A DNA stretch of 64,000 nt, from positions 102,011 through 166,010 of the forward strand of contig CAVPEB010000042.1 in NCBI GenBank assembly GCA_963702765.1, given 5' to 3'. Numbering within the stretch: position 1 is the first letter of the stretch; each line of letters opens with the position of its first letter. Under the pieces are notes generated by a model. The model searched no databases, had not been told where the DNA came from, and saw nothing but the letters and a program-made list of their open reading frames with translations. Source of the stretch: DATMNR01 sp963702765 (lineage in GTDB: Bacteria; Chloroflexota; Ktedonobacteria; Ktedonobacterales; Ktedonobacteraceae). The position numbers and the translations under genes are program-made. This document shows positions 36,144 to 46,346 of the stretch, piece by piece.

Positions 36144-37343
36144 GTGTTGAACGATAAAGTACCGCAGTCAGATTCCGATGCTGACCCTGAACACGAGCAG
36201 CAAGGTTATCTTGGTATAACTCCCCCACCAGGCAAGCTTCCTGAGAAAGGTCAACGTGCCTGGATCGATCGCGCAGAGCAATTACTCCTTGCCGTTCATA
36301 CACTCAAAACATCGCGTGTGATTGCCGTTGACGCGGAATTTACGCAGGTGCGTAGCGCCTTTCAAAGCGGTGTCCCGACGACTTCTCATCGCCTTGCCCT
36401 CTTGCAATTGGCGATAGACAAACAATGCTATGTGGTAGATGCGTTGCGCCTGCATGACTTATCGCCTCTAGCTGAAGTTCTGACAGATCCATCAATAATC
36501 ATCTTGCTGCATGGTGCAGGCTCCGATCTGCGTGTGATGGCAGAACGAGATCTAAATGTTGCGCATTACTTTGATCTCGAAGCAACATCGCGCTCAGTCT
36601 TTGGGCAACACGAATCTTCATTGGCAGGCATGTTACAGCGAGCTTTCCATTATCGACTAGATAAAAGCTTGCAAAGAACCGATTGGACACGCCGTCCGCT
36701 TCCTCCAGCAATGGTGGCCTATGCGGCTCGGGATGCAGAAATGACCCTTGCTCTGTACTACTGGCTAGATGAACACTATGCCTGGGCGTTGAAGCTACAT
36801 GAAAGTACTAATCTAGCGGAGCCGGTGGTAGACTGGATCGAGCCGTTTCTCAGAGGCTCCTCGCCTATCCCTCCAGAAGTGGTCGTAGAAGAAGCAATTG
36901 AGAAAGGCACTATCGACAATCGCGAACAACTGTCGGTAGATTGTCGTGCAACCCTCGCAACCCTCTCCAATCCTATGCGCCGCAATCGTTTATTGCGCTT
37001 GATTGCCGATCTATCCCTTGTTGATCTAGCGCCTGATATTGAACCACTCTTAACCGCTCAACCCGCTGAGGTGCGAGCTGGCGCCATTCGCGCTTTAAGC
37101 CGCCTGAATGTTGAGCATGCGAAAGACCTCATTCGACCATTATTGCATGATCCAGTGCAAGATGTGCGTAAGGCAGCGCAAACAGCTTTACGTATCCAAA
37201 CGAAAGAGCCACACCCTAATATGGCTACGAGAGTGAAGTCCGCTGATGGTACGCGTAGTTGGACTGTTGGTGACCCAAGCGAGACGGATACCCCTGCTGA
37301 AAATGATTGGAAAGCACGCCTGCGCTCAATGATGGATGAATAG
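36144..37343 (+). CDS. RNase D-like 3'-5' exonuclease with C-terminal HEAT repeats
   Basis: 399 residues from GTG 36144 (AGGG upstream). The DEDDy exonuclease motifs are AVDAEFTQ, LLHGAGSDLRVM and YAARDAEMTLALY. Instead of the usual HRDC domains, the C-terminal part (about 265-350) reads HEAT/PBS-type repeats: LTAQPAEVRAGAIRALSRL, then LLHDPVQDVRKAAQTAL. The substrate is probably structured RNA. HEAT repeats suggest a protein-binding platform. Confidence 0.75.
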   Translation: MLNDKVPQSDSDADPEHEQQGYLGITPPPGKLPEKGQRAWIDRAEQLLLAVHTLKTSRVIAVDAEFTQVRSAFQSGVPTTSHRLALLQLAIDKQCYVVDALRLHDLSPLAEVLTDPSIIILLHGAGSDLRVMAERDLNVAHYFDLEATSRSVFGQHESSLAGMLQRAFHYRLDKSLQRTDWTRRPLPPAMVAYAARDAEMTLALYYWLDEHYAWALKLHESTNLAEPVVDWIEPFLRGSSPIPPEVVVEEAIEKGTIDNREQLSVDCRATLATLSNPMRRNRLLRLIADLSLVDLAPDIEPLLTAQPAEVRAGAIRALSRLNVEHAKDLIRPLLHDPVQDVRKAAQTALRIQTKEPHPNMATRVKSADGTRSWTVGDPSETDTPAENDWKARLRSMMDE

Positions 37344-37378
37344 GGGCATTCCTTGCACAATCGAAATTGCAATATGCA

Positions 37379-38086
37379 TTAGCGACCCAGTCTATCCCTT
37401 GACCTTCTCGGCAACCTTGTGCCGACCCAGACAAAAAACAGCAGCATCGAAACAAGCCCAATACGTCTCAAACGATTTACCCACTGCTGCTCTAAAAATG
37501 GGTCGTTGTCCCCCAGTCCAAGTTGCCGCACAACAAGATGCAGAAATGAAGATTTTTCAGGCAAACTCGAGGCTTCCTGCCCATTCTGCTTATGTGAGGC
37601 CTCCACCTGATTTATTTGAGCTTCAGTGTCGTACTCATACACGTAACTGTCGGATCGCAAATGATCTGCGATAGCGGTAAAAAATTGTTGAATGAGTACT
37701 TTGACTATGCCTTTGATTAGTGAACCTGGAAGTTGTGCATTGGTCCTGGAAAAATGTAGGTTCCCCTGGTATGCAACCACTGTATTTTCATCGAGCGCTG
37801 TCAATGTTATAGTCCACTCAGCTCGAAATATTCCAGGTACACCCTCACCCTCGGCCTCCATATGATACGAGTAAGGGTACTCCATCTTAGTGACAACTGC
37901 ATTCCCAAAATAGGCGCCTCGCAAAGGCGCGTGGTTGATATGCAAAGTAAAGGCATAGGCATCTTCTCCAGTTTGCTCCAACCGTTCCATGCCTTGAATA
38001 GTGTGCTGCAACATGTCTTGATCCATCAAAATGTTCCACACCACTTCTGGTGGTGCCTGAAGCGTATATGTTCCATCGATATCCAT
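37379..38086 (-). CDS. SRPBCC (CoxG-like) protein with C-terminal membrane anchor
   Basis: 235 residues. MDIDGTYTLQAPPEVVWNIL and the later PGIFRAEWTITL fit the CoxG/START-like lipid-binding fold. The end carries RIGLVSMLLFFVWVGT, one membrane span. No cox genes for CO dehydrogenase are next to it, so carbon monoxide oxidation is not implied. Convergent with the RNase D-like gene. Confidence 0.7.
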   Translation of the reverse strand: MDIDGTYTLQAPPEVVWNILMDQDMLQHTIQGMERLEQTGEDAYAFTLHINHAPLRGAYFGNAVVTKMEYPYSYHMEAEGEGVPGIFRAEWTITLTALDENTVVAYQGNLHFSRTNAQLPGSLIKGIVKVLIQQFFTAIADHLRSDSYVYEYDTEAQINQVEASHKQNGQEASSLPEKSSFLHLVVRQLGLGDNDPFLEQQWVNRLRRIGLVSMLLFFVWVGTRLPRRSRDRLGR

Positions 38087-38346
38087 ATCTTCATCTGTCC
38101 TTTATAGCCATTATTATGATTGCTGCACTATTATATGAGAGCCAGCGTTACCTGACAATGGGGTACTCAAAACCTTGCGTTCATTTCTCACACGGTGTAT
38201 ACTAGGCCCCGTATCATTGAGACAAGTGGAAGAACTGGCACCCAACTTGGGTATCTACATTTTCAGATCCATATAATTGACATGAAAACGTAGATGCGAC
38301 AATCACCGTCGTCCTGTCTGCTTCCCCTATGAGGAGCATAAGTGAA

Positions 38347-38853
38347 ATGAAAGTAATACTGTTGCAAGATGTTGATGGCCTGGGAAAGGTCGGAGATTTA
38401 AAGGATGTCGCCAATGGCTACGCGCGTAACTTTCTCCTGCCTAAAAAATTGGCTGCTGGTGCAACACCACAACTACTAACAAATTATCAGCAACGCATAG
38501 CTGCTGAACAACGCAAAATTGAGAAACAAAACGATCAGAACCGGCAACAGGCAGAGCGCCTGGGCCAGGTTACCCTGACATTCAAAGCGCGTGTTGGTGG
38601 GCAAGGAAGACTCTATGGGTCAATCACGAGCCAGGATATCGCTGCTGGTCTCCGCGAAAGCGAAGGCATTCAAATTGATCGGCGTATGATCGATTTGCCT
38701 GATCCAATTCGTGCATTGGGCACCTATCATGTGCCAGTAAAAATAGCCCAGAAGCTTGCGCCCGAAATTACAGTCAACGTTATCGATGAAGCCAGTAGCA
38801 ATACCGAAGCCACTGTTGCAAGTGCCGAAACTGCAAACGCTGCTGCTGAGTAA
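38347..38853 (+). CDS. rplI: 50S ribosomal protein L9
   Basis: MKVILLQDVDGLGKVGDLKD and NGYARNFLLPKKLA are the L9 hallmark, followed by the long helix and the C-terminal globular domain. The start ATG 38347 has GAGGAG 9 bases upstream; the ATG at 38329 is embedded in that site. The extra about 20 residues at the C-terminus (TEATVASAETANAAAE) are not conserved. 168 residues. Confidence 0.93.
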   Translation: MKVILLQDVDGLGKVGDLKDVANGYARNFLLPKKLAAGATPQLLTNYQQRIAAEQRKIEKQNDQNRQQAERLGQVTLTFKARVGGQGRLYGSITSQDIAAGLRESEGIQIDRRMIDLPDPIRALGTYHVPVKIAQKLAPEITVNVIDEASSNTEATVASAETANAAAE

Positions 38854-38912
38854 ATGAGCAGGGTGGTAACTCGCATCCCGGTTAAACATCCGCCCTACTC
38901 CATGGGGATGCT

Positions 38913-40019
38913 ATGTCACGTTGGCTCTATTATCTACTCGTTCTGGCGGTTATTGCTCCCCTCATAAATCTCATCTGGGGACCTCAGCAGGAAATCGCCA
39001 TTTTTGTGTTTTCAGCAATTGGCCTGATTCCTCTTGCCGCGCTAATTGGCCGTGCGACTGAAGATCTGGAGTATCATGTCGGTCCAATTGCTGGCGGCCT
39101 CATCAATGCAAGCTTTGGGAATGCCCCCGAAATAATCATTGGCATTTTTGCAATTCAGCATGGGCTAATCACCGTTGTGAAAGCTTCCATCACAGGTTCA
39201 ATTATTAGCAACTCTTTGCTCGTGCTTGGTAGCTCCCTGGCTATAGGTGGATGGCGTTGGGGCAAGCAGTACTTCAGCGCGCGTGACGCGGGACAATTTT
39301 CCACGATGATGGTGCTGGCAGTAGCTGGTTTGCTCATCCCTTCCACCAGCGCATTTATTGTGAAAGACTCGGGGCATATTCAAACAATTAGCATTGCTAT
39401 CGCTATCATTATGCTCTTTGTCTATGCTATGTATCTTGCTCTACATGTGTTTCATATTCGTTCAGAGCGTCGTCCTCACGAGGAGCAGGAGAAGACAGCG
39501 AGTGACGGGCTTCCTGAGGTCGAAGCGCTCAAGGCCGAGGAACAAAATCCTCCTAAAATTTGGTTCGCTATACTCTTACTCGCCATAGCAACCATCGGCA
39601 CTATCATCAACAGTGATTTACTGGTAGATGCTATCGAACCGATTACCATTCAATTGGGCTGGTCCCCGGTCTTTATCGGGTTGGTCATTATTCCCATTGT
39701 AAGTAACGCTACAGAACACTCCAGTGCACTGATCATCGCACTGAAAGACCGTGTAGACTTGAGTCTGGCGATTGCGGCTGGCTCTTCAATTCAAGTCGCT
39801 ACCTTTGTAGCGCCAGTACTCGTCCTGGTCAGCCTCCTCTTTCCAACTCGACTCAACCTCGTTTTCCAACCCCTGGAACTGGCTATATTAGCCCTGGCAA
39901 CTATTCTTTTCCCACTTATTAGTCTGGACGGAGAATCTACCTGGTTGGAGGGGATACAACTTATGGCAGTGTACGTAATGGCATGTGTCGTCTTCTTCTT
40001 CGTTCCCGGGTTATACTAA
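38913..40019 (+). CDS. Ca2+/H+ antiporter (CaCA, CAX family)
   Basis: 368 residues, about 11 membrane spans. The two inverted CaCA repeats are clear: LINASFGNAPEIIIGIFA and NATEHSSALIIALKDR. An acidic cytoplasmic loop separates them (SERRPHEEQEKT). Expected to export calcium. It ends overlapping the nnr stop by 3 bases, tail to tail. Confidence 0.88.
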   Translation: MSRWLYYLLVLAVIAPLINLIWGPQQEIAIFVFSAIGLIPLAALIGRATEDLEYHVGPIAGGLINASFGNAPEIIIGIFAIQHGLITVVKASITGSIISNSLLVLGSSLAIGGWRWGKQYFSARDAGQFSTMMVLAVAGLLIPSTSAFIVKDSGHIQTISIAIAIIMLFVYAMYLALHVFHIRSERRPHEEQEKTASDGLPEVEALKAEEQNPPKIWFAILLLAIATIGTIINSDLLVDAIEPITIQLGWSPVFIGLVIIPIVSNATEHSSALIIALKDRVDLSLAIAAGSSIQVATFVAPVLVLVSLLFPTRLNLVFQPLELAILALATILFPLISLDGESTWLEGIQLMAVYVMACVVFFFVPGLY

Positions 40020-41555
40020 TCCAGGCGTAGCATTGCGCGTGGGACTTTCGGCAACAGATCACTCGCCAACAAACCCGCATACCCAATCTCAGCGCTAACC
40101 AGTTCCGCGGCAGCAGCATGCAGGTAGACAGCCGCGCTTGCCGCATCGAATGAACTCACATGCTGAGCCAGCAAACCCGCGACCAATCCAGCCAGTACAT
40201 CGCCCGTGCCTGCCGTAGCCAATGCAGGATTTGCTAGCCAGTTGATACGTATGCGACCAGTAGGCTCCGCAATAATTGTGCAGGCGCCTTTTAATACCAG
40301 CGTGACCTGCCATTCCATTGCTTTACTACGCGCGAGCTCCAGGCGATCTACATTCCCTCCCGATACTTTTAACCCATTGCACAGCCGTCCCATTTCCCCC
40401 GGATGTGGTGTAATCACTGTATCTGCTCGGAAGCAACGTCCACCAGCGTTCCATTGCCGAGAGATTGTTGAGTCCATCGGCATCAATCACCAGGCGCGGT
40501 CGTTGTTCATCTGGCATGGCACGTAAATACTCTAAGATCTGGAGAATAGCTTCACGAGTAGAAGGACTTTGACCAAGGCCAGGCCCGATGAGCAATGAAC
40601 GGTAGCCATCCAGGTGATCCAGTAACGTGCCTGATCGTTCAAAACTTTCTGCGCCTTCATCTGGCAGGAGCACAAACGTCGCTTCATGAAACGCACTGGC
40701 GTAGATGGCATGCATCTCCTTTGTGACTGCAAGCGTTATAAGTCCCGCGCCAACTCGTCCCGCTCCACTACCTGCTAGAAAAGCTGAGCCAGGATAAGGC
40801 GGTGAGCCACACAACAACATAACCTTACCAAAGGTTCCCTTATTACTATCAAGTGGACGCTTTGGTAGTATATTCTTGACGAGCGCTCCTGTCAGCATTT
40901 CTGAGCGTAAATGCGCTTCTAATTCAGCAGGCAGGCCAATATCACCTACATATAATGTGCCAATGAACTCGCGTCCAGGAAAGAAGAAGAACCCCTGTTT
41001 GGGGCAAGCCAGCGTGATCGTTACATCGGCTGGGATTGTGCCGGGATCGACTTCTCCTGTATCCGCGTTCATGCCTGTTGGAAGATCAATCGCTACCACG
41101 CGTAACGTGTCACGTTTTTCTCGTTCCTGGCGTACACGGCCCAGCAAACTGCGCATGCTTTCAGGTAGTGGACGAGAGACGCCTGTACCCAGCAGCGCGT
41201 CAAGCACATAACTGGCACGCTGCAACTTCTCTTCCAATTTCTCTTGCGTGTCGTTTTCAGGAACATCCTCCTCATCAATCGTCAGTCGCTGTTCCTTCCA
41301 ACGATACAGGCTGACCTTCCCGCCCCACTTTCTCAAATGACGCGCCATAACCAGGCCATCCCCGCCATTGTTACCAGGCCCAACCAGTATCAAAAACTCC
41401 AGTTCAGCCACTGATCGTGGACGATTGATATGCGTTACCAGTATATCAGCAGCGCTCTTCCCCGCGTTCTCCATCAATATATGAGACGTAAGGCCATATT
41501 CATGATCGGCCCTTGTTTCCAGTTCGCGCATTTCGGCAACAGTTACGATATGCAT
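40016..41555 (-). CDS. nnr: Bifunctional NAD(P)HX epimerase/dehydratase, single frameshift
   Basis: Start ATG 41555 with GGGAGA upstream. The N-terminal half (YjeF_N) has MRELETRADHEYGL, VGPGNNGGDGLVMARHL and a conserved Asp in IDLPTGMNADTG; the C-terminal half (carbohydrate kinase fold) has LCGSPPYPGSAFL, IGPGLGQ, VIDADGLNNL. One base is lost or gained near 40440, after which HPGEMGRL and AGTGDVLAGLVAGLL follow in the other frame. Repairs hydrated NAD(P)H. Repaired length about 510. Confidence 0.85.
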
Positions 41556-41634
41556 AGATGTTCTCCCGGCTTTCAAAGCAGTTCTCTATCTCATATTGTA
41601 ATCCTTTGGGGGAAAAGAGGGAAGGTATGACCAC

Positions 41635-42375
41635 TTACTTATACCCCCCATAAACCGCATGCCCCGCTTGCATCCAGAAGCAATCCACAACGCTGAAACC
41701 GGCCTCGCGTAACCATAGCAGTTGATCGCTGAGACAGGAGGGATGGTCGTTCGTATCCTCAGCAAGATAGTCATGCAGAAAATAATTCCATTTTAGTTGC
41801 TGGAATTGCTCGAACCCGCTCAAATCTCCTCGTATCTCCATGCTCTGCTTGCGCACGATATCATCATATTGTCTGGCAAACAAATCCGCGATCTGCTGAG
41901 TTGCTGGTTCGATGATATCCGCCACCAGCACAGCCCCACCTGGTTCAAGACGATCAGCCAGTTCTCGGAAAAGTTGTTGCTTCTCCTCTCCATAGAGATG
42001 ATGAATGCTAAGCGAAGACACAACACACCGCAAAGGCCGTGGCAAATTGTCACGCCATTCCTGTTGAGCCAGTTCGAAAGGTCGAATCTCAAGACGGTCA
42101 CGGTACTGACTCAACCGCTCACCCATATGTTGACGCATCACCTCTGAAACGTCGAGCGCAACATAATGGCACGCGTGAAAGCGCTCCAGTATCGCTTGCG
42201 CTAAAACACCCTCACCAGAAGCCAGTTCTACGATCGTAAATTGTTCATCTGCTCTTGCCGGGATGAGATCGAGCAGAGCCGCCACTTGCTCAGCACGCCC
42301 CGGAACAAAAATCTCTGCCAGATCAATAAAAATCTCCGAATCTCCCTCGCTCCACTGATTATTCGTTTCATCCAT
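41635..42375 (-). CDS. Class I SAM-dependent methyltransferase
   Basis: Start ATG 42375 with AAAGGAGC. About 246 residues: motif I IVELASGEGVLAQAIL, VALDVSEVM, then CVVSSLSIHHLYGEEK (motif post-II). Typical of small-molecule methyltransferases of the UbiE/TrmN kind; substrate not predictable. Confidence 0.75.
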   Translation of the reverse strand: MDETNNQWSEGDSEIFIDLAEIFVPGRAEQVAALLDLIPARADEQFTIVELASGEGVLAQAILERFHACHYVALDVSEVMRQHMGERLSQYRDRLEIRPFELAQQEWRDNLPRPLRCVVSSLSIHHLYGEEKQQLFRELADRLEPGGAVLVADIIEPATQQIADLFARQYDDIVRKQSMEIRGDLSGFEQFQQLKWNYFLHDYLAEDTNDHPSCLSDQLLWLREAGFSVVDCFWMQAGHAVYGGYK

Positions 42376-42465
42376 ATGTATTGCTCCTTTCGTTTTCCCT
42401 CTCATTATAATATCCAGTGGGAATTACCCCCAAACCCTTCATCATTCTGTCGACTTCTCACCAGT

Positions 42466-42535
42466 GTCATTCTGAGCGTCAGCGAAGAATCTCGTTGCCC
42501 AGCGCGTGAGATTCTTCGCTGACGCTCAGAATGAC
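42466..42535. repeat. Perfect 28-bp inverted repeat of the GTCATTCTGAGCG family
   Basis: GTCATTCTGAGCGTCAGCGA then AGAATCTC at 42466-42493, its exact complement at 42508-42535, with a 14-base loop. Another half copy follows to about 42580. A very stable hairpin lying between the methyltransferase and FabG genes. Confidence 0.8.
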
Positions 42536-42869
42536 ATGTGGGTGCCTGGGCAGACGCTTCGCTGACACTCAGAATGATACGTGAGAGCCTGGGTAGACGA
42601 TTCCTGTGCGTAGGCACTTTTAATTTCACATTTCGGATTACCTGGAAGGATAGAGACATAAAATCAGATCAATCGTTTGCGAAAAAATACCGCGCATTTT
42701 GAGCGGTATATGAGCGGTATTTTCGATAATAAAGAGAGCGTTCGATAATAAGAAGAAACGAACCGTTTTGAACCCTCGCAGGCCAAAAGATGATACTTGG
42801 AACAGCGATGATGTATAATCTTGAAGTGATGCTGGAAACTATTGGGTACACTATTGAAAGGAAAAGGTC

Positions 42870-43617
42870 ATGGAGAAAAGACTCGACGGTCAAACTGCAA
42901 TTGTCACTGGCGCGGGACGAGGTATAGGTATGGCAATTGCCCGGGAACTTGCGGCAACTGGCGCAAATATCGTCATTAATTATGCCACGAGCGAGGATGC
43001 TGCCAATGAACTGGCAGAATGAGATCAGGGAACTGGGGCCACATGCTCTGGTTGTTCATGCTGATGTCACCGATTATGATCAGGTGACTGATATGATTAA
43101 ACAGACCATGGATACCTTCGGGAAGATTGATATTTTGGTGAACAATGCAGGCATCACTCGTGACAAGACGCTCAAAAACATGTCAAAACAACACTGGGAC
43201 GACGTCATCCATGTCAATCTTTCCGGCCTCTTTAACTGCACACAGCAAGTGCTTCCTTTCATGCTTGAGCGCAAATCCGGTAGGATCGTAAATATCAGTT
43301 CATTTGTCGCCCTGGCTGGCAATATCGGGCAATCCAACTATGCCACCACCAAAGCGGGCATTATTGGCTTTACCAAATCAGTCGCACTCGAAGTCGCCCG
43401 CCATGGCATCACTGTGAACGCTGTGTGTCCCGGCTTCACAGAAACAGATATGCTAATGGAAGTGCCAGAGAAAATTCGCCATCGCATCCTCGAAAAAATT
43501 CCCATGGGGCGCTTTGGTCAACCTGAAGAAATTGCTTCGTGTGTTCGCTACATCGTCACCGAAGGAGACTACATGACAGCCCAGGCGATCAGTATTAATG
43601 GTGGGGTATACGTCTAA
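42870..43617 (+). CDS. fabG: 3-oxoacyl-ACP reductase (FabG-like SDR), single frameshift
   Basis: ATG 42870 has GAAAGGAAAAGG upstream. MEKRLDGQTAIVTGAGRGIG carries the Rossmann TGxxxGIG. One extra base near 43018 interrupts NELA / NEIRELGPHAL. After it NNAGITRDKTL, SSFVALAG (serine), and NYATTKAGIIGF (YxxxK) are intact. Repaired length about 248. Reduces 3-oxoacyl-ACP in fatty acid or polyhydroxyalkanoate synthesis. Confidence 0.85.
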
Positions 43618-43632
43618 CGTGCAGAATTTATC

Positions 43633-44652
43633 ATGAGAACGCTCGCACTCAAAATAACGCCGCAACGCAGTACCCAGTATGCCAATATGACCGAAAAACT
43701 GGCGCAGCCTGAACTGCTTGCGAGTCCACTGGGAGCGATGATTTCACACATCAAGCCTGTCACACTTGCAAGGCAGGCGTATCTGCTGGTGTCCCTGGAT
43801 GAGGAACGTCTGTCTTCGCAATGCCCGGAGCTACAGGAAATTCTCCCTCGTTTGGGAGCTATCAGTGAAGCATATGAATTCTTTGAACACATAGGTGATG
43901 TTGAGGGACCTTTCTTGCGTCCACTTGAAACAACGTTTGTCCCTTTTCTGCCACTAGAAATGGCGGAGATTCGCCGTTATAAAGGAAAGACAAACGAAGT
44001 TTTTACCAGAGTGTTACTCAACATCGCTGTTTTTGCTAGCGCTTTCGCTCACCAGTATGCTACACGACTGAGAATACTCGACCCGCTTGCAGGTGGAGGA
44101 ACCACACTCTTTCTCGCTCTCTCAGATGGCTATGATGTATTTGGCATCGAACAGCAGAAGCAAGATGTCGATACAACCGTCGTCTTTCTACGCCAGTATT
44201 TACATAGCATCCATGTGCCGTTTAAAGAATTAGATGAACGTGGCCGTCGCTCAGGTCGTCGCTATCAGTTCGAAATCGGGCATAAGGGCACAACACACAG
44301 GTTTGTGCTGGTTCATGGAGACACATCTAATGCCAATTTGCATATGCAAGAGGTTCCTGGAGGTCCGCATATGCATGCCATTGTCGGTGATTTGCCTTAT
44401 GGAATTCAGCATTTCGGTGAAATTGCGGGCCTGTTGAGTAAAGCCTTGCCGGTTTGGGAAAGCTTATTACTTCCTGGAGGTACAATCGCTTTGGCCTGGA
44501 ATGCCACGCGTATCGAGCGTGCTGCAATGATAGATCTGGTAGAGAAATATACACACCTGCACATTAGAAACGATCCACCGTACACTCAGTTTGAACATAC
44601 GGTGGATCGTGTCATCAAAAAGCGCGATATTCTGGTTGCGGTCAAGTCTTAG
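43633..44652 (+). CDS. RNA methyltransferase-like (UPF0020/TRM11-type) protein
   Basis: 339 residues. SAM motif I LDPLAGGGTT, then GIEQQKQDV, and motif IV DLPYG (NPPY class for N2-guanine in RNA). An N-terminal 150-residue extension of unknown fold replaces the THUMP domain. Likely modifies tRNA or rRNA guanine; inferred. Just 15 bases after fabG. Confidence 0.65.
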   Translation: MRTLALKITPQRSTQYANMTEKLAQPELLASPLGAMISHIKPVTLARQAYLLVSLDEERLSSQCPELQEILPRLGAISEAYEFFEHIGDVEGPFLRPLETTFVPFLPLEMAEIRRYKGKTNEVFTRVLLNIAVFASAFAHQYATRLRILDPLAGGGTTLFLALSDGYDVFGIEQQKQDVDTTVVFLRQYLHSIHVPFKELDERGRRSGRRYQFEIGHKGTTHRFVLVHGDTSNANLHMQEVPGGPHMHAIVGDLPYGIQHFGEIAGLLSKALPVWESLLLPGGTIALAWNATRIERAAMIDLVEKYTHLHIRNDPPYTQFEHTVDRVIKKRDILVAVKS

Positions 44653-45837
44653 CCCAAAAGTTCCTTTATCATGACAGCGGTTCCAGTAGCACTACCGGCA
44701 TTATTTGCGGCATACAGTACGACGATCCCATCCTGTTTCCCATCTTTGAATGTGGAGTTGTATGACACGACTGTTGAAAAGGTGGTATTTCCATTGCCTG
44801 TCGCACCTGTGACTTGAGCATGACCGATAGGAGTATATACATGATCCAGTACATCAATCGTGCCGATAACTCCTTCAAAGGCATTCCCTGTTCCAGTTAC
44901 ATTCATCGGACTTGTAAGGATGTCCCTACTCTGCGGTGTAGTGATAGATATATTACTCGCTGTGACTGCAACAACTTCCCAGATGCCTTTATGGCTATTC
45001 CTCTCTAACCTCTCAAGCGAAACGCGAATCATATCTCCAGGCGGCGCAGGATTTTTTACTGTCACTATCGCATCCGTATCATTAGAGCCTCCGCCGCTTA
45101 CTACCACCACTTTGAACATCACCAGGCCAGTTGAGCAAATGTGCATCTATAGCAAGTTGCCTGGCAACCTCTGCTGCATTCAGTTTCCAGGCATCTTGTC
45201 TCCGATTAACTTGTGCCTGGTCCTCTTCTGCCTGGTAACGAGTCAGATCGGGAAAGATGCCTGGAAAAGAGACCGGAACCAGCGTTCCCGCACCATCGGA
45301 CCATTGGAACTCACGAAAGAGATCCCGCACCATCTCTGCGTCGCTTTTACCAGCGTTGATGCTCGAATATTGATCTACCTCGGCCGTTAGCACAGTATTA
45401 TATGCACTGAGCCTGGCATCACCGTTATACAGGCTTTGCAGTTTGAATAGTTGTGAAGGGCTGGGGCTGGTAATATCATTAAATACGTAGACATCCAATA
45501 GTTGACCTGTGCCTTGATACCGGACTGTTACCAATGTTTGTAATGTTGTGGTGCCGGTAAGGTATCCACATATTACTTTTTCTACATGTGTGACACCATT
45601 TTGTGTTGGAATAATTGCATCCCAGTGGGCGGGTGCTTGCACAGCCTCAGGGCAAGGTTGCGGGCCTGGATGTAAAACTGGAGATATAGTCGTTGTTGTT
45701 GTATTGCCTGAGCTTTGACCTGCTGTTGTGGCCGGTGTTGTAGTGGTAGAGGAGCTACCACTACATGATACGAGCGTTAGCGCAAGTATGAAGACAACGA
45801 GAATAGAAATCGAAACAAATTTGGAGTGTTGCAACAC
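44649..45837 (-). CDS. Lipoprotein with Gmad2 immunoglobulin-like domain, single frameshift
   Basis: GTG 45837 with CGGAGTA upstream. Signal peptide with lipobox LVSC, S/T-rich linker, an alpha/beta domain of about 190 residues (VRYQGTGQLLDVYVF), then one base near 45095 leads to a C-terminal Gmad2-like domain (SRDILTSPMNVTGTGNAFEG, TFSTVVSYNS, KDGIVV). Gmad2 is found in spore germination lipoproteins and secreted chloroflexal proteins. Overlaps the RNA methyltransferase stop by 4 bases. Confidence 0.6.
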
Positions 45838-45847
45838 TACTCCGTTT

Positions 45848-46102
45848 TTATTTAATCAAGGAGCTGAGCAAAGAAACTACAGCAAAGAGAACAACGAACA
45901 CGATAGTCAGGTTGAAAATCAATTTCTCTACACCGCGACGCGTCTTAAACACTGTTCCAGCGCTGCTGCCACCGAAAACGCTACCCAGGCCCGCACCGCG
46001 TGCCTGAAGCAAGATAAACACGATTACCGCTATACTAAGAATAATTTGTATTACCCGGATTGCCGGTAGCCACAGTTGCGACAACTTCTTCCTCGCTTTC
46101 AT
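45848..46102 (-). CDS. secG: Preprotein translocase subunit SecG
   Basis: 84 residues, two membrane spans (IQIILSIAVIVFILLQ and LIFNLTIVFVVLFAVVSLL), with the family GLGSVFGGSSAGTVFKTRRG between them. It binds SecYE and helps translocation. Ten bases before the Gmad2 lipoprotein. Confidence 0.9.
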   Translation of the reverse strand: MKARKKLSQLWLPAIRVIQIILSIAVIVFILLQARGAGLGSVFGGSSAGTVFKTRRGVEKLIFNLTIVFVVLFAVVSLLSSLIK

Positions 46103-46346
46103 ATTTCACCCCAGACGGGGATCAAGTTCATCAAATGGTTCTGCTAAGTATATTTTTGCAGAATTCTGTTCACTCTTACAAGCAGCGATTATATCATACC
46201 TTATCGACACTTTACAACGTTTCTTTTCAAGCTAAGCAGGTCTCTCAAAAGTTGCTTTTTGAACAGAGGTCGCTCGCAGTCGAGCCTTCTTCTTAAGAAT
46301 GTGAAAGCAGTTATAGAGAGCTTTTGAAAAACCCTGACATGCGATA

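Noticed and set aside
37379..38086. CO dehydrogenase subunit G
   Set aside because: Fold matches CoxG, but no cox cluster is near, so CO oxidation is not inferred.
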